Shown piece by piece: positions 1-5,536 of a DNA stretch of 12,920 bases. How positions within the stretch are numbered: position 1 is the first letter of the stretch; each line of letters begins with the position of its first letter. Origin of the DNA: Sulfurimonas sp. (GTDB lineage Bacteria > Campylobacterota > Campylobacteria > Campylobacterales > Sulfurimonadaceae); the NCBI GenBank assembly GCA_027083475.1, contig JALWON010000356.1, forward strand, positions 1-12,920, in the 5' to 3' direction. Below the pieces are notes generated by a model. It saw only the letters and a list, made by a program, of their open reading frames with translations. It ran no database searches and was not told the origin of the DNA. The translations under genes were made by a program, and so were the position numbers.

Positions 1-557
1 AGCAGCTCTTTTGTCTGTGCAACCCGTTCATTAATGCGTTTTTCTAAAAGTTCTAATTTATGTTGAATTCTATCAACACCCAAAGAGTGCTCATGCACAT
101 TTTGACGTACGGCACTCATTTTTTCGTACAATTCTATACGAAAAAATTGGTCTTGAAGGTATTCAAGATGGTCACTATAAGGTTTTACATCTGGTAAATC
201 AAGTTCTAATGTCCCCTCCTGGAGGAGTTTTAAAAAAGAGGGAGTCAGCCCAACAGCAACATTGAGCAACTCTAAGGGGGTAACTTCAGAAATTTTCAGT
301 GGTGTAAAACTCTGCTGGTGCAACCAGCCGAGTTCTAAGAGGTTTTTTACTTCTAAAAGGTGCTCTAAATGTTGATATTTTTCACTCGCATACAACTCTT
401 GCAAAAGTTCTAAGACTAAAATGTCATCTTCCCCTTGCATATATCTTTTTGTTAAATAACGTAAGATGAGTGCTTCATTCGCTCCACATTTGAGATGAAT
501 AAAAATATCTGTTTTTTCAATCTTTTTTGTCGATAAAAAATCTACTAATGTTTTCAA
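1..557 (-). CDS. Unrecognised protein, N-terminal 185 residues; possibly the front of an AAA-type ATPase
   Basis: An open frame starts at a TTG codon at 557 and runs off the left edge without a stop. The start is set by an AAGGAAA ribosome-binding site (567-561) six bases upstream, which overlaps the TAA stop of the outer-membrane gene before it; this suggests translational coupling. The 185 visible residues are soluble and mostly helical, with no signal peptide or membrane segment. Residues 15-80 resemble a small helical domain rich in Leu/Glu (IFIHLKCGANEALILRY near 18-34). Residues 136-185 are charged and heptad-like, a probable coiled coil (EKMSAVRQNVHEH, HKLELLEKRINER). No Walker motif lies in the visible part. 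The style recalls the N-terminal region of large Campylobacterota AAA-family ATPases, but this is recollection, not a match I can prove. The rest of the gene, and any catalytic domain, is outside the window. Confidence 0.75.
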   Translation of the reverse strand, partial: MKTLVDFLSTKKIEKTDIFIHLKCGANEALILRYLTKRYMQGEDDILVLELLQELYASEKYQHLEHLLEVKNLLELGWLHQQSFTPLKISEVTPLELLNVAVGLTPSFLKLLQEGTLELDLPDVKPYSDHLEYLQDQFFRIELYEKMSAVRQNVHEHSLGVDRIQHKLELLEKRINERVAQTKEL

Positions 558-560
558 ATT

Positions 561-567
561 TTTCCTT
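561..567 (-). promoter_or_regulatory. Ribosome-binding site deciding a TTG start
   Basis: AAGGAAA on the minus strand, six bases before the TTG at 557 and overlapping the preceding TAA stop (568-566). No in-frame ATG near the start has a comparable site, so TTG is the supported start and translation is probably coupled to the upstream gene. Confidence 0.6.
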
Positions 568-1786
568 AAAATTTATAACTCAATCCAGTGGAGACAATGA
601 GAACATTTCCACCAGTAAATTCACCCACTAATTTTGCATTATTCACTCGTCTCGAATCTCGCATAGAATATAAAGCTGATAAACCTACATCCATACTTTT
701 ACTAATCTTATATCGTCCACCTAATGATATTGCCGTAGAGTCACTATCAGGTAGTTCATAATTTATAACAGCATCAGGTACAGGTGTTTCATCAAATACT
801 AAACCTGCCATGAATGTCATTTTATCCAACTCTTGTGTTACACCAAAACGAAATGCATTCGTATCTTTCCAATTTTTCGCAGAAGGATTTCCAAATATAG
901 TTTCTGCTGTTGCATTAGCATAATTAAAATCTAATTGTTGATAAGCTGACCAATATGTTTTCTCATAGACAAACTCAAATGTAGTGTTACTAGGAAGTGT
1001 ATAAGCAATAGCTGCTGAAAAAGTTGCGGGTACTGGTAAACTCACAGATACAGCATAATTACCATTTAAAAGAGTCCTATACTCTAAATCAGCATCACCT
1101 TCAATAGTCATATCAATTTTAGAACGATATGTTAAGCCTATTTCTAACTCTTTTGTAGGTTTATATTCTAATGCTAAGTTATAACCAAAATCTAATGAAT
1201 CACCTCTCATATTTTGAGATACTGGAACAAGTGCATTTGCAGATGGTGTTAATTTTACAACACCTTTAGAGTAAAGAGCTCTCAATCCAACTGCAAAACC
1301 AATCTTCTCATTCACTTTAAATGCGGCTGTTGGATTTATCTCTATAGTTTGTAATGTAAACTCTTCAGATACTTTGCTCCCCTGTGTTCCTTTCCATCGT
1401 TTTGAAAGTCCAGCAGGACTGACTATACTTAAACCAACTCTTGCATTATTTCCTAATTCTTTTGAAACATAATGTAAAGAAGGAATTAAAAAATTTTCCT
1501 TTTCAGAATTTTCATTAGATATATTTACACCTGTAGTATCTGTATATGTACCGTTATAATTGACTTTGTTTAAACCAATATACATTAAATTTGTGTCAAT
1601 ATGATTTTCATCACTCATAAAGACCATTTTTGCAGGATTATAGAATGCTGCATCTGCACTGTTATGATTATGTGCGACATTTGCAGCACTCAAAGCAACT
1701 GCATTTGTCGAGTTTTCTGGAATTTTATAACCACTCGCCATAAGATATGCACTTGCAGCTAAAGAGAGTAAAACTACTTTTTTCAT
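566..1786 (-). CDS. FadL/OmpP1/TodX-family outer-membrane channel
   Basis: A 406-residue outer-membrane beta-barrel, the usual size for the FadL family, which passes hydrophobic compounds such as fatty acids, aromatics or alkanes across the outer membrane. Residues 1-17 form a Sec signal peptide (MKK, a hydrophobic stretch, then Ala near the likely cleavage site before SGYKIPE). The mature N-terminus has the family's hatch signature: a small-residue stretch (ALSAANVAHNHNSADAAFYN) followed by NPAK at about 50-53, the place of the NPA motif of FadL. The remainder alternates polar and hydrophobic residues in strand-like blocks and ends in Tyr-Lys-Phe, the terminal aromatic recognised by the Bam machinery. 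The ATG at 1786 is preceded by AAAAGGG seven bases upstream. It lies 46 bases after nfo and 8 bases before the left-edge gene. The substrate cannot be told from sequence. Confidence 0.9.
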   Translation of the reverse strand: MKKVVLLSLAASAYLMASGYKIPENSTNAVALSAANVAHNHNSADAAFYNPAKMVFMSDENHIDTNLMYIGLNKVNYNGTYTDTTGVNISNENSEKENFLIPSLHYVSKELGNNARVGLSIVSPAGLSKRWKGTQGSKVSEEFTLQTIEINPTAAFKVNEKIGFAVGLRALYSKGVVKLTPSANALVPVSQNMRGDSLDFGYNLALEYKPTKELEIGLTYRSKIDMTIEGDADLEYRTLLNGNYAVSVSLPVPATFSAAIAYTLPSNTTFEFVYEKTYWSAYQQLDFNYANATAETIFGNPSAKNWKDTNAFRFGVTQELDKMTFMAGLVFDETPVPDAVINYELPDSDSTAISLGGRYKISKSMDVGLSALYSMRDSRRVNNAKLVGEFTGGNVLIVSTGLSYKF

Positions 1787-1832
1787 TGAAAAACCCTTTT
1801 TTAAGTATAAGGAAATCTTACCTCAATAAAAC

Positions 1833-2726
1833 TTAATCTACAAAACTATAAAGCAGTTCTATCTCTTCTTTCCAAATTGTTTCATCAATTGTTTCTAAAA
1901 TTAAAGGAATATCATCCATACGTGCATCATTCATAATAAAACGAAAAGCATCAAGTCCGATTTCACCTTTTCCAAGGGAGTGGTGTCTATCTACATGCGA
2001 GCCTAATGGTGGCTTGGAGTCATTGATGTGCATCCCCATCAAGTACTTAAAGCCGACTATTTTTTCAAACTCGTTCCAAGTTTGCTTATAAGTCTCTTCT
2101 GTGCGGATGTCATAGCCTGCTGTAAACATATGACAGGTATCTATACAAACCCCTATGCGAGATTTATCTTCAACTTTATCAATAATATGCGCTAAATGCT
2201 CAAAACGCCATCCAAGGTTACTTCCCTGCCCTGCGGTGTTTTCTAAAACAGCACTGACACCTTGCGTTTGATCAAGTGCCATATTAATCGACTCTGCAAT
2301 TCTGTCTAAACAGACATCTTCTATGGGGTCCATCACTTCACGATTCTCTTTATCTTTTTTAGCAACTTTTACCAAATGACTTCCGGGGTGAAAATTGAGT
2401 CTATCAAGTCCTAAAAGCTCACAACGGCGAAGTTCATCTACAAAAGCATTACGAGATTTGTCAAGTTTTTCCACTTCAGGATGCCCGAGGTTAATAAGAT
2501 AACTATCGTGCGGCAAGATATGTTTTGGTAAAATGCCACTTGATGCTAACATACTTTTAAATCTATCTATTGTCTTTGTATCCAATGCTTTTGCTATCCA
2601 TTGACGTTGATTTTTTGTAAAAAGAGCAAATGCTTTTGCACCTATGGCCTCTGCATTTGCCACTGCATTAAAAACACCACCACTTGCACTTACATGTGCC
2701 CCTACAAACTTATTATTTGTCTTCAT
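1833..2726 (-). CDS. nfo: Endonuclease IV (AP endonuclease)
   Basis: Class II apurinic/apyrimidinic endonuclease of base-excision repair: it cuts 5' of abasic sites and removes 3' blocking groups using three zinc ions in a TIM barrel. All nine metal ligands of E. coli Nfo can be located: H73, H113, E162, D196, H199, H233, D246, H248 and E278. They lie in the family signatures (GAHVSASGG, FHPGSH, ENTAGQGSNLG, GVCIDTCHMFTAGYD, HINDSKPPLGSHVDRH). The protein has 297 residues against 285 in E. coli; most of the excess is a 13-residue charged insertion between FHPGSH and RIAES, about residues 119-138. The ATG at 2726 overlaps the stop of the lipoprotein gene by four bases (ATGA), implying co-translation. 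An AAAGGA motif lies about 12 bases upstream, rather far. The protein is cytoplasmic. Confidence 0.97.
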   Translation of the reverse strand: MKTNNKFVGAHVSASGGVFNAVANAEAIGAKAFALFTKNQRQWIAKALDTKTIDRFKSMLASSGILPKHILPHDSYLINLGHPEVEKLDKSRNAFVDELRRCELLGLDRLNFHPGSHLVKVAKKDKENREVMDPIEDVCLDRIAESINMALDQTQGVSAVLENTAGQGSNLGWRFEHLAHIIDKVEDKSRIGVCIDTCHMFTAGYDIRTEETYKQTWNEFEKIVGFKYLMGMHINDSKPPLGSHVDRHHSLGKGEIGLDAFRFIMNDARMDDIPLILETIDETIWKEEIELLYSFVD

Positions 2727-3196
2727 AAATTGTTTATATCCTTTATTTTTATAAGTATATGTTTTTTTCTATCTTTAAAATATGTCTGAGTACTTGTCAC
2801 TTCATAGTATATATCTACATCTTCTGTCTGAATTTTTTGAAAAAATCCCTCTTCTGTTTGTACCCTGTTTTTTCCTGCATAAATCCCCTGTGATAAAAGA
2901 ATATTTTGCAAAATGCCACTCGGGTAGGCACCATTGAGATACTTTTCATTAAACATAGCCTTAGGCATACAAGCACCATCTACACAAATGAAGTGATTTA
3001 TAGTAATTGTTTTTATAGACTTTCCTGCCACAAAAAGTTCCAGTGCAATAGCATTTTGATTATTGCGAATATAGGCTAAATCTGCAAATTTTATAAGGGG
3101 AGATTTGAGGATAAGTAACTTTGCTTGCGTTTGTTGATAGCTTTTGGTGCTACACGCACTCAGCAGGAGCATCAAAGCTATAACAATATATTTCAT
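2723..3196 (-). CDS. Putative lipoprotein of unknown function
   Basis: A 157-residue protein with a lipoprotein signal: MKY, a hydrophobic core (residues 4-12) and the lipobox Leu-Ser-Ala-Cys with the lipidated Cys at 15. Ser at +2 rather than Asp suggests outer-membrane sorting by the Lol rule. The mature part is mixed alpha/beta and lysine-rich. It contains a Cys pair, C71 and C76 (FICVDGACMPKA), that could form a small disulfide loop; this is not a haem-binding CxxCH. I do not recognise the family. It starts three bases after the 52-residue cysteine protein and ends inside the nfo start codon, so the three genes look like one transcript. No good ribosome-binding site precedes the ATG, consistent with translation coupled to the small gene before it. 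A functional link to DNA repair is not implied, because the product is exported. Confidence 0.85.
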   Translation of the reverse strand: MKYIVIALMLLLSACSTKSYQQTQAKLLILKSPLIKFADLAYIRNNQNAIALELFVAGKSIKTITINHFICVDGACMPKAMFNEKYLNGAYPSGILQNILLSQGIYAGKNRVQTEEGFFQKIQTEDVDIYYEVTSTQTYFKDRKKHILIKIKDINNL

Positions 3197-3199
3197 AAT

Positions 3200-3358
3200 T
3201 TATTTTTCTAAAAATTTCCCGCATTTTTTCTCAGGTGTACCACCAAAACTGCCAACTTCTACCGCTGAACCATCTTTTGCGATAACCTGTCTTTTACAGA
3301 TATCTTTTGCTATACAATTTGGATTTTCACATCCTATATTTGTCGGAAATCCCGCCAT
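3200..3358 (-). CDS. 52-residue cysteine-containing small protein, unknown function
   Basis: A short frame with strong coding signs: ATG at 3358, an AAAGGA ribosome-binding site (3370-3365) seven bases upstream, an uninterrupted 52 codons, TAA at 3200, and only three bases before the lipoprotein start. The product begins MAGFPTNIGCENPNC and has four cysteines at 10, 15, 21 and 46 (C-x4-C-x5-C-x24-C). Between them is a Gly-rich polar stretch (DGSAVEVGSFGGTPEKKC), and the end is GKFLEK. There is no signal peptide or membrane segment, so it should be cytoplasmic. The cysteine spacing would suit a small metal-binding fold, but it matches no zinc ribbon I can name. A gene this short is easily missed by automatic calling. 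Its place at the head of a lipoprotein-nfo operon, behind a plausible promoter, supports it being real. Confidence 0.75.
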   Translation of the reverse strand: MAGFPTNIGCENPNCIAKDICKRQVIAKDGSAVEVGSFGGTPEKKCGKFLEK

Positions 3359-3388
3359 TTTTGTTCCTTTATACTTTCTATTTTTGAA

Positions 3389-3397
3389 ATTTTATCA
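3389..3397 (-). promoter_or_regulatory. Putative extended -10 promoter for the small protein-lipoprotein-nfo unit
   Basis: On the minus strand TGATAAAAT matches the extended -10 form (TGnTAnAAT) typical of Campylobacterota housekeeping promoters, which lack a clear -35 box. A T-rich stretch lies just upstream (about 3405-3425 on this strand), also typical. Transcription would start near 3382, giving a leader of about 24 bases before the ATG at 3358. It sits in the 83-base gap after selO. Confidence 0.5.
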
Positions 3398-3441
3398 AAT
3401 TTTTTCTAATGTGCCATAAAAGTTACTAAAATTCTCTCCAA

Positions 3442-5136
3442 CTATGAAGAACAACTTATATGAGACACACCAGCGACATGAAACAATTCACTCGGTTTTT
3501 TTCTGTAGTACTGCTCTTGTAGAGTTTCTGATTGCTCACTATAGGGGTCATTCATCACTGCTTGCAACTCTTTTACAAGGGTGTAATCCCCTTGCTCTGC
3601 CGCTTTATATGCACGAACCAAATGCCACTCTCGCAAAGTATATTTTGGATTTATTTGCTTCATTTGTGCAGAGAGTTTTTCTTTTGATTTTATGTCATTT
3701 GTTTGCTCAATATGCTCTCTCCATTTCTCCAACCATTCTGCCCACAATATGAGTAATTTTTCATTCAAAACACTCTCTGCATAAAAACTCTTCTTCAGTG
3801 GAGCAATATTGTCTGGAATATTTGAGAGCTCTCTAAAAAAGATTGTATAATCCACTTTTGTCTGCATCATCAATGCCATCAGTTCATGAAAGATACCTGC
3901 ATGAAACTGAGAAAATCCCAACTTTGATGCCCACATTTTTATCATTTTTCCTTGCATCACCCTTGGAAAATTCTCTCTTATGTTTTCTAACTCTCTTTTG
4001 GCATCTTCATTTGAGGCGAACAAAGGTAAGAGTGCAGTGTAAAACATATGAAAATTTTTCTCAGCTGCTTGAGGTTGATTTAAAAATGAAAAATGCTCTC
4101 CGCCTCCAGTCCATGGTTGATAGTGTGGGTCAAAATCATCTATAAAACCAAAGGGACCATAATCGAGTGTAAATCCGCCTATGGCACAATTATCACTGTT
4201 AAAATTGCCTTGACAGTACCCTACACGAATCCACTCAGCAACAAGTGTGCTTATGCGTTCTTCAAAAGCTTTGGCAAAAAGAAGAATCTTTTCTTCCAAT
4301 GCTAAATTTGTATCAATCTCTTCACTATATTCCCGCTCAATACTATATAAAACAATTTGCTCTAATTCTGCTAAAGCCTGAGGATGCTCATTTTTACGTG
4401 CACGTCGTGCGAAAAGTTCTAATTGTCCGACCCGTAAAAATGAAGAAGCTACACGTGTGCTAATAGCAATATCCTCTTCTATCATCACTTCTGGGTCTTT
4501 TGAATACGATCCATTTCTAAACCATGGTCTTGCTACCTTCTGCGTTTGTGAGGTATAGAGTGTTAAAGATCTAGAAGTAGGCACTCCTAAGGCATACATA
4601 TGTTCTTGTGCTAAAAATTCACGAACACTAGAACGCAGCACTGCCCTGCCATCAGCTCCACGGCAATAGGGTGTTTTTCCTGCACCTTTGAGCTGCATCT
4701 CCCATCGCTTATTGTTTCTCACAACTTCTAGAATTGAGAGTGCACGTCCATCACCATATGCATTGCCTGTATGAAAAGGGCACTGTTGATAATATTCTCT
4801 CCCATAAATTGAGAGTGCATACCCTGTAGCCCATCCCCTCTTTTGATAGTTTGCAGGTAAAGCACTTAAATCTGCTGAAAACATTTTCATAAAATCATCA
4901 GATGTTGCCAATGCATCTGCAAATCCCAACTCTTTAAACAGTGTATGACTATGTGCAATATAAATAGGATTTTCAAGTGCTGTCGGCTTCACTGGAACAT
5001 AATGCCCACGAAACACTTCCCTTGGCATAGAATCAATACCATCTTCTCTTGCATCAGGATCAGCTTGTAGTCTCTGCATAAAAGAATAATCGATGTATTG
5101 TGCTAAATCATCTAAGTTTTTTATATTTGTCTGCAT
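3442..5136 (-). CDS. selO: SelO (YdiU) pseudokinase-fold protein AMPylase
   Basis: SelO-family enzymes bind ATP in a flipped orientation and transfer AMP to Ser/Thr/Tyr of proteins, and are linked to redox stress responses. The expected residues are present with the spacing of characterised SelO: K150 (LKGAGKTPY), E173 (VREFL), catalytic D315 and N316 (NFNSDN), and metal-binding D325 (LDYGPFG). R228 and R235 (STRVASSFLRVG) match the arginine pair that contacts the flipped ATP. The family C-terminal NPKYTLREW block is present, and the protein ends in Ser-Cys-Ser-Ser. Cys562 stands where animal SELENOO has selenocysteine; in bacteria it can form a regulatory disulfide with a Cys near the active site, for which C308 or C317 are candidates here. 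At 564 residues it is longer than E. coli YdiU (about 480), partly from an insertion before the Arg pair. ATG at 5136 follows AAGGAG by six bases. It is divergent from the zinc-finger gene. Confidence 0.95.
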   Translation of the reverse strand: MQTNIKNLDDLAQYIDYSFMQRLQADPDAREDGIDSMPREVFRGHYVPVKPTALENPIYIAHSHTLFKELGFADALATSDDFMKMFSADLSALPANYQKRGWATGYALSIYGREYYQQCPFHTGNAYGDGRALSILEVVRNNKRWEMQLKGAGKTPYCRGADGRAVLRSSVREFLAQEHMYALGVPTSRSLTLYTSQTQKVARPWFRNGSYSKDPEVMIEEDIAISTRVASSFLRVGQLELFARRARKNEHPQALAELEQIVLYSIEREYSEEIDTNLALEEKILLFAKAFEERISTLVAEWIRVGYCQGNFNSDNCAIGGFTLDYGPFGFIDDFDPHYQPWTGGGEHFSFLNQPQAAEKNFHMFYTALLPLFASNEDAKRELENIRENFPRVMQGKMIKMWASKLGFSQFHAGIFHELMALMMQTKVDYTIFFRELSNIPDNIAPLKKSFYAESVLNEKLLILWAEWLEKWREHIEQTNDIKSKEKLSAQMKQINPKYTLREWHLVRAYKAAEQGDYTLVKELQAVMNDPYSEQSETLQEQYYRKKPSELFHVAGVSHISCSS

Positions 5137-5147
5137 AGGAGACTCCT
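5137..5147. repeat. Perfect 11-base palindrome over the selO ribosome-binding site
   Basis: AGGAGACTCCT is an inverted repeat with 5-base arms around a central A (5142), directly before the selO ATG. On the minus strand its AGGAG arm is the Shine-Dalgarno sequence. The one-base centre cannot form a full intramolecular hairpin, so it may be chance or a DNA-level operator. A run of nine T (5147-5155) follows directly. Confidence 0.4.
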
Positions 5148-5156
5148 TTTTTTTTG

Positions 5157-5162
5157 TATAAT
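5157..5162 (+). promoter_or_regulatory. -10 element of the zinc-finger protein gene
   Basis: A perfect TATAAT preceded by a T-rich run and TTG. The expected start of transcription is about 5169, giving a leader of roughly 21 bases to the ATG at 5191. This places the upstream TTG (5167) at or before the transcript start and argues against it as the start codon. No convincing -35 box, as usual in Campylobacterota. Confidence 0.6.
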
Positions 5163-5166
5163 AGCA
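5158..5166 (-). promoter_or_regulatory. Putative extended -10 element of selO
   Basis: Read on the minus strand, TGCTATTAT fits an extended -10 (TGn followed by TATTAT). Transcription would begin near 5151, inside the A9 tract, leaving a leader of about 15 bases that contains the AAGGAG site. The hexamer lies on top of the plus-strand TATAAT at 5157-5162, so polymerase could occupy only one of the two promoters at a time. Confidence 0.4.
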
Positions 5167-5190
5167 TTGTTAAAACATGGAAAAGAAATA

Positions 5191-5535
5191 ATGAATCAAC
5201 AAGAAAAACAAGCACTCAAACAAATAATGCAACGCGAAATAGCAGCACTCTCAACGGAAATTGCAGAGTATGAGAGAAGTCTCAAACCAATCAAAAAAGA
5301 TTGTTCCCTCGATAGCATTGATCATAAAATGCTCAAACAAGAACAAGATATTACGCTGCAAAGGTATGAAGTCGCTAAAAAACGGCTCCACAGGCTCCAA
5401 ACGACATATAACACTATAGACAATCAAACATATGACATCTGTCAAGAGTGTGAAGAAGCTATTCCCCTAGAACGTTTAAAACTTATGCCAGAATCTCAGT
5501 ATTGTGTCGCATGTATGAATGAACTCGGCTTATAA
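5191..5535 (+). CDS. DksA/TraR-family C4 zinc-finger protein
   Basis: A 114-residue protein with a long helical, coiled-coil-like N-terminal part (residues 1-75) and a C-terminal C4 zinc finger: C84-x2-C87-x17-C105-x2-C108, the exact DksA spacing, in the frame ICQECEEAIPLERLKLMPES. Family members bind the RNA polymerase secondary channel and change promoter kinetics, often with ppGpp. It is shorter than E. coli DksA (151) and resembles the short TraR-like branch with ECEE-IP and MPES signatures. At the coiled-coil tip D41-S-I-D44-H-K has the Asp spacing of the functional DxxDxA motif, but Lys replaces Ala, so DksA-like activity is uncertain. I chose ATG 5191 over TTG 5167 (eight codons longer) because GGAAAAG lies five bases upstream and the TTG falls at the predicted transcription start. 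It is the only plus-strand gene and converges on dxs with one base between stop codons. Confidence 0.88.
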   Translation: MNQQEKQALKQIMQREIAALSTEIAEYERSLKPIKKDCSLDSIDHKMLKQEQDITLQRYEVAKKRLHRLQTTYNTIDNQTYDICQECEEAIPLERLKLMPESQYCVACMNELGL

Positions 5536-5536
5536 T

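Noticed and set aside
1787..1800. AAAAACCCTTTTT inverted repeat before the channel gene
   Set aside because: Only A/T arms around CCC; it is explained by a purine-rich ribosome-binding site next to a T-run and would not form a stable structure.
1804..1820. Possible promoter (TATACT on the minus strand, 1809-1804) and small inverted repeat TAAG/CTTA between nfo and the channel gene
   Set aside because: The predicted start would fall in the ribosome-binding site, no -35 or extended -10 is present, and the repeat arms are only four bases. This is too weak to annotate.
3444..3752. 102-codon open frame on the plus strand inside selO
   Set aside because: It is antisense to the conserved C-terminal part of selO, has no clear ribosome-binding site, and its composition follows from the selO codons.
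5167..5190. TTG at 5167 as start of the zinc-finger gene
   Set aside because: It falls at or before the predicted transcription start from TATAAT 5157-5162, and ATG 5191 has a well-placed GGAAAAG site.
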